From: an uncultured Pelagibacteraceae bacterium
Lineage (GTDB): Bacteria > Pseudomonadota > Alphaproteobacteria > Pelagibacterales > Pelagibacteraceae
Direction: 5' to 3'
Assembly (NCBI GenBank): GCA_902623305.1
Contig: CACNTB010000003.1
Span: 1-64,000 of the forward strand
DNA: 64,000 bases
In this document: positions 56,704-64,000 of the stretch, piece by piece
How the letters are laid out: every line of letters starts with the position of its first letter
Position numbering within the stretch: the first letter of the stretch is position 1
Translations under genes and position numbers: made by a program
The notes under the pieces: generated by a model
What the model was told of the DNA's origin: nothing
The model's input: the letters and a program-made list of their open reading frames with translations, nothing else
The model's database searches: none

Positions 56704-58055
56704 TTAAATTTCCAAGTCGTTTTACCATCTTTATCTTCTATTAAAACACCTTTGTCTAAAAGCTCATTTCTAATTTTATCAGCTTCTTGGTAATTTTTGC
56801 TATTTCTAGCCTTATTTCTTTCCTGAATTTTTTGTAAAATTTCTTTTTCAGAAATTAAAGCATTGCTAATTTTAAATTTAAGCCAATTTTCTTTACTTTC
56901 ATTTAATAGTCCTACAAATTGACAAGCAGAAACGAATAAAGATTTATCTTCATCGTTACCTTTTTGAGCTTTGTCATATAATTGATGTAAATTAGCAATA
57001 TATCCAGGAGTGTTTAAATCATCATAAAGTGGCTGAAGAATTTCATCAGAAATCTTAGAATTATTTTCAATATCTAAATATGAATTGTACCATTTATTTA
57101 TTGTGTTTTGACAGTCGACCAGAAGTTTATCATTCCAATCTAATGGTTGTTTATAATGCGCGCTCAGTAAAGCTAATCTTAAAACTTGACCACTTATCTT
57201 GTCTCTAAAATCTTTTATTTTTAAAATATTTCCCTGAGACTTGGCCATCTTTTCATTAGACATAGTGATGAATGCATTATGCATCCAAAATTTTGCAAAT
57301 ATTTTTGTATCATTTGCACATCTTGATTGAGCTATTTCATTTTCATGATGAGGAAATAACAAATCTATACCACCACCATGAACATCAAACTCATCTCCTA
57401 AAAATTTCTTTGACATTGCAGAACACTCGAGATGCCATCCTGGTCTTCCTTTTCCCCATGGAGAATCCCATGATGGTTCATCATCATCTGAAGGTTTCCA
57501 TAAAACAAAATCTTCTGAATTTTTTTTATTTTCACTGACTTCTACTCTTGATCCAGCAATAAGTTCATCTAATTTTTTATTTGATAGTTGACCATAATCC
57601 CTAAATTTTTTGACTTCAAAATAAACATGATTATTATTTTCATAGGCAAATCCTTTTTTTATTAATTCAGAAATCATTTCAATCATCAAATCTATATTTT
57701 CTGTTGCTTTAGGTTGATGAGTTGGTTCTTCACAATTTAAGTAATGACAATCTTCACTAAAACTTTTAGTTATCTTGCTTGTTAATTCTGAAATTGAAAT
57801 ATTATTTTCTTTTGAAGATTTAATAATTTTATCATCTACATCAGTAATATTTCGCACATAAGTAACTTTAGGATAATTTTTTTTAAAAATTTTATATAAA
57901 ATATCAAATACAACTATTGGTCTTGCGTTCCCAATATGGGGATCATCATAAACGGTTGGACCACATACGTACATTCTAATGTTATTTTTATCTAGTGGAA
58001 CAAACTTCTCTTTTTTATTTGTAAGATTGTTTGTTAAAAAAATATCTTTACTCAT
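56700..58055 (-). CDS. cysS: Cysteinyl-tRNA synthetase
   Basis: CysS charges tRNA-Cys. The 451-residue class I enzyme has YVCGPTVYDDPHIGNARPIV (HIGH motif as HIGN) at about 29-48 and the KMSKS motif as KMAKSQGN. The zinc-site residues are in GWHLECSAMS and LLFPHHENEIAQS. It lies just downstream of the nadE terminator, so it may have its own promoter within 58056-58073. Confidence 0.96.
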   Translation of the reverse strand: MSKDIFLTNNLTNKKEKFVPLDKNNIRMYVCGPTVYDDPHIGNARPIVVFDILYKIFKKNYPKVTYVRNITDVDDKIIKSSKENNISISELTSKITKSFSEDCHYLNCEEPTHQPKATENIDLMIEMISELIKKGFAYENNNHVYFEVKKFRDYGQLSNKKLDELIAGSRVEVSENKKNSEDFVLWKPSDDDEPSWDSPWGKGRPGWHLECSAMSKKFLGDEFDVHGGGIDLLFPHHENEIAQSRCANDTKIFAKFWMHNAFITMSNEKMAKSQGNILKIKDFRDKISGQVLRLALLSAHYKQPLDWNDKLLVDCQNTINKWYNSYLDIENNSKISDEILQPLYDDLNTPGYIANLHQLYDKAQKGNDEDKSLFVSACQFVGLLNESKENWLKFKISNALISEKEILQKIQERNKARNSKNYQEADKIRNELLDKGVLIEDKDGKTTWKFK

Positions 58056-58073
58056 TATTTTAGGAATATACTT

Positions 58074-58098
58074 AAAAAATAGATTTGTGAATCTATTT
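58074..58098 (-). terminator. Intrinsic terminator after nadE
   Basis: On the minus strand a 9-bp perfect stem (AAATAGATT / AATCTATTT) with a 4-base loop is followed by a run of six T that begins within the stem end. It lies 2 bp beyond the nadE stop and 18 bp before the cysS start. It is the clearest intrinsic terminator in the window. Confidence 0.72.
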
Positions 58099-58100
58099 GA

Positions 58101-58838
58101 TTAATTTGGAATTTTGCATACAGGAATTGGCTCCATTTTATGCAAATTTTGTTTTCTAATAGTTTCGTATTTAGCTCGATTAGTAGAATTCGGATTATCC
58201 ATAGCTTCTTCTAATTCTTCATATTTTAGTCCAAGTTGACCTTCATCAGTTCTTCCATCGTCCCATAAACCATCAGTAGGGGCTGCGTCTATAATTTCTT
58301 TTAATATTCCAAGCTCTTTTCCGAGTTCCCAAACTTCGGTTTTATTACAATCTGCAATTGGCGATATATCTACCCCACCATCTCCGTATTTTGTGTAAAA
58401 TCCAATACCAAAATCTTCAACTTTATTTCCAGTTCCAACTACTATTCCTTTGTTGGCTGCTGCTACTTGGTAAAGCGTAGTCATTCTTAATCTTGCTCTA
58501 GAATTTGCCATACCATGTTCATTAGCAAATTTAGATAAACTTGAACTAAATGCTAAAAATAATTCATCCAAATTAATTGTATGAGCCTCTACGTTTTTAA
58601 AATTTTTAACTAACCATTCTTGATGTTTTAAACTCAAATCATGCTGGTGTGATTTTTGTTTAATTGGCATTGATAAGACAATAGTCTTTAAACCAGTCAT
58701 TGCACTTAATGTACTTGATACTGATGAATCTATTCCTCCAGAAATTCCTATAACCAATGACTCTGCTTTACTTGGCATATTATTTGCATAATCTTTAATC
58801 CAATTTGATATAAACTTTACTTTTTCTGAAGCATTCAT
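58101..58838 (-). CDS. nadE: NAD synthetase, ammonia-dependent
   Basis: NadE amidates deamido-NAD to NAD with ATP. The 245-residue protein is the short form without a glutaminase domain, so it uses ammonia. The PP-loop SGGIDSS is at 33-39. GTGNKVEDFGIGFYTKYGDG and DISPIADCNKTEVWELGKEL are the conserved substrate segments. It lies 38 bp after the DAHP synthase gene and ends at an intrinsic terminator. Confidence 0.94.
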   Translation of the reverse strand: MNASEKVKFISNWIKDYANNMPSKAESLVIGISGGIDSSVSSTLSAMTGLKTIVLSMPIKQKSHQHDLSLKHQEWLVKNFKNVEAHTINLDELFLAFSSSLSKFANEHGMANSRARLRMTTLYQVAAANKGIVVGTGNKVEDFGIGFYTKYGDGGVDISPIADCNKTEVWELGKELGILKEIIDAAPTDGLWDDGRTDEGQLGLKYEELEEAMDNPNSTNRAKYETIRKQNLHKMEPIPVCKIPN

Positions 58839-58876
58839 AAATTCAAGGTATTAAATATTTAAAATATTACAATGTC

Positions 58877-60262
58877 TTAAGATGCCGCTCTGTCTGCATT
58901 TTTAGAATAAGAGCTATTCTTTTTAATCTCATCTGAAATTAAAAATGCTAATTCTAAAGCTTGGTTTGCATTTAGTCTTGGGTCACAATGCGTATGGTAT
59001 CTAGATGATAAGTCTTTTTCAGATATTTTTTGAGCACCCCCAATACATTCAGTAACATTTTGACCAGTAAGCTCTATATGAAGACCGCCAGCATAACTAC
59101 CTTCGCTAAGATGACATGCAAATACATTTTTAACTTCTTTAAGTACACTGTTAAATGGCCTTGTCTTAAATCCTGTTGCAGCCTGAATTGTGTTTCCATG
59201 ACATGGATCGCATGACCAGATTACATTTAAACCTTCCTTTTTAATTGCTCTTATAAGTTTAGGTAAATGTTTTGAAACATTGTCTGCCCCAAATCTTGAA
59301 ATCAACGTAATTTTACCTTTTTCATTTCTAGGATTAATTCTGTTACACAAATTAATTAAATCATCGGCTTTTAAAGTTGGTCCACATTTAATTCCAATTG
59401 GATTTTCTATTCCTCTACAAAACTCAACATGTCCTCCATCTAATTGTCTAGTTCTATCTCCAATCCATACAAAATGAGCTGAGGTGTCGTGATTTTCTCC
59501 TGTTGTAGAATCTACTCGAGTCATTTTTTCCTCAAAAGGAAGCAATAAAGCTTCGTGAGAAGTCCAAAAATTAACTGTTTTTAATCTTCGATTAAAATCT
59601 GAATTAATCCCACATGCATCCATAAATGCTAGAGCGTCAGCAATTCTATCTTCTAAATCTTTAAATCTTTTTAATTCAGGAGAATTTTTGATAAATCCTA
59701 AATTCCAATTATGAACATTTTTTAAATCTGCAAACCCACCATGGCAAAAAGCCCTGATTAAATTTAAAGTTGCTGCAGATTGAGAATAAGCTTTAAACAA
59801 CCTTTTTGGATCTGGAATTCTCGCTTTTTCGGTAAACTCCATTCCATTTATGTTATCACCTAAATAACTCGGTAGCTCAACACCATTTTTTGTTTCGACG
59901 GGTGAACTTCTTGGTTTTGAAAATTGCCCAGCAATTCTTCCAACTTTTACAACTGGTAAAGATGCTGAGTAAGTTAATACTAAAGACATTTGTAACATCA
60001 GTTTAAATGTATCTCTGATGTTATCTGGATTAAATTCAGCGAAACTCTCAGCACAATCCCCTCCCTGAAGCAAAAATGCTTTACCATCGACAACTTCAGC
60101 TAACTGATTCTTTAGATGTCTAGTTTCTCCAGCAAAGACTAAAGGTGGAAATTTTTCAATCTTGGTCAAAACCATTTCCAGCTCCTTTTTATCTGGATAC
60201 TCTGGAATGTGTTTGACCGGATATTTTCTCCAACTATTTTTTTTCCAATTTTTCATATTCAA
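58877..60262 (-). CDS. 3-deoxy-7-phosphoheptulonate (DAHP) synthase, class II
   Basis: DAHP synthase catalyses the first step of the shikimate pathway, from PEP and erythrose 4-phosphate. The 461-residue protein is of the class II (plant-like) type. It shows [33 protein letters not shown] and [17 protein letters not shown], with metal residues in ECIGGAQ and [10 protein letters not shown]. The ATG at 60256, two codons in, is an alternative start. It is 29 bp from glmS. Confidence 0.95.
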   Translation of the reverse strand: MNMKNWKKNSWRKYPVKHIPEYPDKKELEMVLTKIEKFPPLVFAGETRHLKNQLAEVVDGKAFLLQGGDCAESFAEFNPDNIRDTFKLMLQMSLVLTYSASLPVVKVGRIAGQFSKPRSSPVETKNGVELPSYLGDNINGMEFTEKARIPDPKRLFKAYSQSAATLNLIRAFCHGGFADLKNVHNWNLGFIKNSPELKRFKDLEDRIADALAFMDACGINSDFNRRLKTVNFWTSHEALLLPFEEKMTRVDSTTGENHDTSAHFVWIGDRTRQLDGGHVEFCRGIENPIGIKCGPTLKADDLINLCNRINPRNEKGKITLISRFGADNVSKHLPKLIRAIKKEGLNVIWSCDPCHGNTIQAATGFKTRPFNSVLKEVKNVFACHLSEGSYAGGLHIELTGQNVTECIGGAQKISEKDLSSRYHTHCDPRLNANQALELAFLISDEIKKNSSYSKNADRAAS

Positions 60263-60291
60263 CCAAAAAGTGTTTTAACAGAGTTTAAAGT

Positions 60292-62112
60292 TTATTCAAC
60301 AGTGACAGATTTGGCTAAATTTCTAGGCTTATCAATGTCGTAACCTTTTTTAAGAGCAGAGTAATACGCAAGTTTTTGTAGTGGAATAGTCAATAGAAAT
60401 GGAAGCAAGTCGTCATTTGTATTCTCAACTTCAATAGTTTCCCAAATATTTTCTGATACTACTTCATCTTTACTTTTATTGGTTATCAATAAGACCTTTG
60501 CTCCTCTTGCAATAACTTCCTGCATGTTTGAAATTGTTTTTTTATAATAATTATCTCTTGGAGCCAAAACTACTACGGGCATTCCCTCTTCAATTAAAGC
60601 TAATGGCCCATGCTTCATTTCACCTGCTGGGTATCCTTCAGCATGAACGTATGAAAGTTCTTTGAGTTTTAATGCGCCTTCTAAAGCTATCGGATATGAA
60701 TAACCTCTCCCTAGAAACATTGAGCCCTTTGCCTCGTTAAATGTTGATGATATTGCCTGAATATCGTTATCATGTAATAAAGTTTTTTCTATTAATCCTG
60801 GTAAATCTTTTAAATCTTTAATCTTTTCTTGATATTCTTGTTTTTCAATTTCATGTCTCAATGATCCAATTTTTAAAGCTAAAATATACAAAACAAGTAT
60901 TTGTCCTAAAAAAGCTTTTGTTGAAGCCACTCCGACTTCAGGTCCACAATGAATTGGTAACACAAAATTAGAGTCTCTTGCTATCGAGCTCTCAATCACA
61001 TTAACAACAGCACATGTTTTCATATTATTTTTGTTACAAAGATCTAAAGCTGCATAAGTATCTGCAGTCTCACCTGATTGTGAAACAAAAATATATAAAG
61101 TATCCTTTTTAAATCTATTTTTTCTATATCTAAACTCTGATGCTATATCTGTGCTAACATCTAAAGTTGTAAGTTCCTCAAACCAATATTTCGCCATCAA
61201 ACAAGAATGATATGCAGTTCCACATCCAACTAAGGTTATTGATTTAATATCTTCAATTTGCCATGGAAAATTAAAGATATTTATATCTTTATTTACATTA
61301 TCTATGTATTCTTTAATTCCCGTTTTAATTGTTGTTGGCTGTTCTTCTATTTCTTTTGCCATAAAATGTTTAAAATCACCTTTGTCATAACTTGCTTCAT
61401 CTGATGATAATTCTAATATCTTTTTATTTACTTTTTTTCCTTCTTCATTAAAAAAAAGAACTTGATCTTTTTTAACAATACAAAATTCACCATCATCAAG
61501 GTATGTGATTTTATTTGTCATTGATTTCAAAGCATATGAGTCTGAGCCTAGATAATTTTCATTAGGACCATATCCAACTGCTAAAGGTGAGCCCCTTCTG
61601 GCGCCAACAATTAAATCTGGCATATCCTTAAATACGATTCCAAGTGCAAAACTACCATGAAGTTGTTTTAATGTTATTGTTATAGCTTCTTCTAGTTCTA
61701 AAGTTTTTAAATTTTCTGTTATTAAATGAACAATTACTTCGGTATCAGTCTGTGATTTAAATTTGTGACCTTTGTTAATTAAATGTTTTTTTATTATTGT
61801 AGAGTTTTCAATTATTCCATTGTGAACTACTGATACGTTATGGGATGAATGAGGATGCGCATTTAAACTATTTGGAATTCCGTGAGTTGCCCATCTTACA
61901 TGTCCTATCCCAATATTACCTCTCAAGTTTTTTAAATCAAAATTATTTTCTAAGTTATCTACTCTTCCCTCTGATTTTACTTCATTGATTTCACCATCTG
62001 AAAGTGTAGCTATACCTGCTGAATCGTATCCTCTATACTCTAATTTTTTTAAGGAATTAATTATATTTGCAGAAACAGGTTTGTTACTTGATATTCCAAT
62101 AATCCCACACAT
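60292..62112 (-). CDS. glmS: Glutamine-fructose-6-phosphate aminotransferase
   Basis: GlmS makes glucosamine 6-phosphate for peptidoglycan and lipopolysaccharide. The 606-residue protein starts MCGIIGISS, so the catalytic Cys is the new N-terminus after Met removal. It has HVRWATHGIPNSLNAHPHSS in the glutaminase part and two SIS domains with VGCGTAYHSCLMAKYWFEE and GRGYSYPIALEGALKLKELS. No glmS ribozyme space exists: the upstream gene ends 3 bp away. Confidence 0.97.
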   Translation of the reverse strand: MCGIIGISSNKPVSANIINSLKKLEYRGYDSAGIATLSDGEINEVKSEGRVDNLENNFDLKNLRGNIGIGHVRWATHGIPNSLNAHPHSSHNVSVVHNGIIENSTIIKKHLINKGHKFKSQTDTEVIVHLITENLKTLELEEAITITLKQLHGSFALGIVFKDMPDLIVGARRGSPLAVGYGPNENYLGSDSYALKSMTNKITYLDDGEFCIVKKDQVLFFNEEGKKVNKKILELSSDEASYDKGDFKHFMAKEIEEQPTTIKTGIKEYIDNVNKDINIFNFPWQIEDIKSITLVGCGTAYHSCLMAKYWFEELTTLDVSTDIASEFRYRKNRFKKDTLYIFVSQSGETADTYAALDLCNKNNMKTCAVVNVIESSIARDSNFVLPIHCGPEVGVASTKAFLGQILVLYILALKIGSLRHEIEKQEYQEKIKDLKDLPGLIEKTLLHDNDIQAISSTFNEAKGSMFLGRGYSYPIALEGALKLKELSYVHAEGYPAGEMKHGPLALIEEGMPVVVLAPRDNYYKKTISNMQEVIARGAKVLLITNKSKDEVVSENIWETIEVENTNDDLLPFLLTIPLQKLAYYSALKKGYDIDKPRNLAKSVTVE

Positions 62113-62115
62113 AAA

Positions 62116-62727
62116 TTATTTTTTCTTTCTTTTATAATTTTTAACTTCTAATTGTGGTGATCTTGTTATTGCTAAAGAATTTGTTTTAACATCCTTAGTA
62201 ATTACTGATCCAGCTCCAACAATACTATCTTTGTTTAAGGTGATTGGGGCAACCAATGAAGAATTTGAGCCTATGAATACTTTATCTCTAATCTTTGTTT
62301 TATTTTTATTTACACCATCATAGTTACAAGTAATAGTTCCGGCACCTATATTTACTGATTTTCCAATTAGGGCATCTCCCACATAAGATAAATGATTTAC
62401 TTTAGATTTATTTCCTAAAGTACTTTTTTTAATTTCAACAAAATTACCTACTTTAGATCCTGACTTTAAAATTGTTTTGGGTCTTATTCTGGCATAAGGA
62501 CCAATTTCAACTTTACTTTCAATTTTGCAAGATTCCAAATGTGAAAAAGATTTTATAATTACATTGTCCCCTATTCTAACCTTAGAACCTATAACAACAT
62601 AAGGTTCTATAGTTACTTTTTTTCCAATCTTTGTATCTTTTGAAAAAAAAATAGTTTCAGGACCAATCATTTTAACCCCTGATCTAATAAATTTCTCTCT
62701 AAGTTTTTTTTGAGTTGAGTCTTTCAT
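62116..62727 (-). CDS. GlmU-like acetyltransferase domain protein lacking the uridyltransferase half
   Basis: The 203-residue protein aligns with the C-terminal half of GlmU only. The start KKLREKFIRSGVKMIGPETIFF matches the linker after the pyrophosphorylase domain. Hexapeptide repeats of a left-handed beta-helix follow, then KVNHLSYVGDALIGKSVNIGA GTITCNYDG with the catalytic-type His, and FIGSNSSLVAPITL. It should acetylate glucosamine 1-phosphate. UDP-GlcNAc formation would need a separate uridyltransferase. It is 3 bp from glmS, matching their consecutive pathway roles. Confidence 0.87.
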   Translation of the reverse strand: MKDSTQKKLREKFIRSGVKMIGPETIFFSKDTKIGKKVTIEPYVVIGSKVRIGDNVIIKSFSHLESCKIESKVEIGPYARIRPKTILKSGSKVGNFVEIKKSTLGNKSKVNHLSYVGDALIGKSVNIGAGTITCNYDGVNKNKTKIRDKVFIGSNSSLVAPITLNKDSIVGAGSVITKDVKTNSLAITRSPQLEVKNYKRKKK

Positions 62728-62796
62728 TTTTCTATTATTTATATTAAGTATATTGTTTAATTAATTCACAATTTATTTCTTTAAAATACTTTAATA

Positions 62797-63462
62797 ATGA
62801 AACAAAAATTTACAATTTTATTTGATTTAGATGGCACTTTGGTTGACACAGCTCCAGATTTAATACGTGCTCATAATCATGTAATGAAAAAATTTGGTTA
62901 TCCTACAAAAACTTTGGGAGAGTTAAAAAATGCTGTAGGCAAAGGAGCAAAAGCAATGATGGCAAAAGCTAATGGTCAATGGAAGTGGTTTGATGAAAAA
63001 ATTCAAAACGAAATGACCGATGAATTTCTGACTTTTTATGGAAAAAATATTTTACATGAAAGTAAATTGATTAATGGTGTAAAGGAATTTTTAGCTTGGT
63101 GTAAAAATGAAAATATTTCTATGGCTGTATGCACCAATAAAACTGAACACTTAGCAGTTGATCTTTTAAAAAAAATTGGGATTTATGAATATTTTGAGTA
63201 TGTTGCAGGTTATAATACTTTTGAATATTGCAAACCAGATCCTCGGCATTTAACAACTACAATTGAAATTTTAGATGGTGATAAAGATAAATCGATTATG
63301 ATAGGTGACAGCGAGACAGATGCTAATGCTGCTAAAGCTGCAGAAATTCCAATAATATTACTAAAATATGGATATACAGAAAAAAGATCTGATGAAATTT
63401 ATCATAATCACATAATAAAAGACTTTGTAGGTATTGAGAAAATAATATCTAAATATCTTTAA
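62797..63462 (+). CDS. gph: Phosphoglycolate phosphatase-like HAD hydrolase
   Basis: The 221-residue haloacid dehalogenase protein has motif I FDLDGTLVDTAPDL at about 6-19, motif II CTNKT, the lysine in KPDPRH, and motif IV MIGDSETDANAAKAA. It has the Gph-type helical cap. It probably hydrolyses 2-phosphoglycolate, but other small phosphates are possible. It is divergent from the GlmU-like gene across a 69-bp spacer that must hold both promoters. Confidence 0.85.
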   Translation: MKQKFTILFDLDGTLVDTAPDLIRAHNHVMKKFGYPTKTLGELKNAVGKGAKAMMAKANGQWKWFDEKIQNEMTDEFLTFYGKNILHESKLINGVKEFLAWCKNENISMAVCTNKTEHLAVDLLKKIGIYEYFEYVAGYNTFEYCKPDPRHLTTTIEILDGDKDKSIMIGDSETDANAAKAAEIPIILLKYGYTEKRSDEIYHNHIIKDFVGIEKIISKYL

Positions 63463-63515
63463 TATTGATTAATTTATTTTAACTATTAAAACAAATTTAC
63501 AAATTAGGAGTTTTT

Positions 63516-64000
63516 TTGTTATTACATTCAGTTAAAGTATATCCGTCGAAAAATAATCTTCCAAAGAAGAAACAGCTTGCTTGGAAAATTGCAGAGATAG
63601 CAAGTGACAATGCAAAATTAAATAAAGATGCAATTGAAATGGTTATCAACAGAATAATAGATAACGCTTCAGTTGCTATCGCATCATTAAATAGAAAACC
63701 AGTAATTTCATCTAGAGAAATGGCCTTAAGACACTCTAGAAAAAATGGTGCAACGTTATTTGGAGTAAATTCAAAATTAAAATTTGATTGTGAATGGGCA
63801 GCATGGTCTAACGGAACCGCTGTTAGAGAATTAGATTTTCATGATACTTTCTTAGCAGCAGATTATAGTCATCCAGGCGATAACATTCCACCTCTTATTA
63901 GTGTAGCACAACAAAATAAAAAAAGTGGATTGGATTTATTAAGAGGAATAATTACTGCATATGAAGTTCAGGTAAATTTAGTTAAGGGTATTTGTTTGCA
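63516..64000 (+). CDS. MmgE/PrpD family protein (2-methylcitrate dehydratase-like), partial
   Basis: The frame runs off the right edge with about 161 codons visible. The likely start is TTG at 63516, preceded by AGGAG 6 bp upstream; the next residues LLHSVKVYPSKNNLPK fit the family N-terminus. Further on, SNGTAVRELDFHDTFLAADY SHPGDNIPPLI is the MmgE/PrpD signature. PrpD dehydrates 2-methylcitrate in propionate oxidation; related proteins act on other substrates. Confidence 0.87.
   Translation, partial: MLLHSVKVYPSKNNLPKKKQLAWKIAEIASDNAKLNKDAIEMVINRIIDNASVAIASLNRKPVISSREMALRHSRKNGATLFGVNSKLKFDCEWAAWSNGTAVRELDFHDTFLAADYSHPGDNIPPLISVAQQNKKSGLDLLRGIITAYEVQVNLVKGICL

Noticed and set aside
60263..60291. 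glmS ribozyme or purine riboswitches upstream of glmS or purB
   Set aside because: Available spacers are 3 bp (glmS) and 3 bp (purB), far too short for such RNA elements.
1..64000. CRISPR arrays, insertion sequences, phage genes
   Set aside because: No regularly spaced repeats, Cas proteins, transposases, integrases or phage structural genes were seen; the only mobile-type traces are the tRNA-Thr fragment and the pilin stump.

Overview
The window reads as the chromosome of a streamlined, AT-rich marine alphaproteobacterium of the SAR11 (Pelagibacter-like) type. This rests on the very low GC, the 0-10 bp spacers or 1-17 bp overlaps between genes, the alphaproteobacterial character of the proteins, and the set of housekeeping genes. 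Exact taxonomy cannot be proved without a database search. No stretch longer than 300 bases lacks a gene.

Region 1 (1-24148, minus strand) is the fused transcription/translation supercluster. In transcription order it holds tRNA-Tyr, tRNA-Gly, tuf, tRNA-Trp, secE, nusG, rplK, rplA, rplJ, rplL, rpoB, rpoC, rpsL, rpsG, fusA, rpsJ, and the S10/spc ribosomal genes down to rplO, which is cut by the window edge. rpmD (L30) is absent from its usual place between rpsE and rplO. A perfect hairpin lies between rplL and rpoB, and another between rpoC and rpsL.

Region 2 (24243-33619) starts with an RlmB-like rRNA methyltransferase. It then enters a more AT-rich cell-envelope island: a GT2 glycosyltransferase, a transketolase split into two genes, an NAD-dependent sugar epimerase, an SDR convergent with a DprE1-like FAD oxidoreductase, a SAM methyltransferase and a large membrane protein. 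The island ends at tRNA-Thr. The likely theme is synthesis and lipid-linked modification of an unusual surface sugar.

Region 3 (33812-45617) is the most unusual part. Eleven type IV pilin genes lie on the minus strand, nearly all head-to-tail. All share an almost invariant leader/transmembrane helix, including replacement of the usual Pro22, and ten of eleven have a cysteine at mature position 54. Their C-terminal globular domains are strongly divergent. The array is interrupted by single genes: a GFA-fold protein, nadK, tRNA-Leu, a DUF1330 protein and a 901-residue autotransporter-like beta-helix protein. It contains debris of rearrangement: a 30-bp copy of part of tRNA-Thr, and a truncated pilin 5' end beside tRNA-Leu. 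No pilus assembly ATPase, platform, secretin or prepilin peptidase gene is present in the window. The array looks like a repertoire of surface filament subunits that diversifies by duplication and domain replacement.

Region 4 (44461-64000) is ordinary metabolism. It holds a gamma-glutamylcyclotransferase-like gene, a CinA/MoaB-like gene, sfsA, map, the purine run purB-purC-purS-purQ-purL, bolA-grxD, rpsD, a TrmJ-like methyltransferase, a DUF1989 protein, cimA, cysS, nadE, class II DAHP synthase, glmS, a GlmU-like protein with only the acetyltransferase half, gph, and a partial MmgE/PrpD gene.
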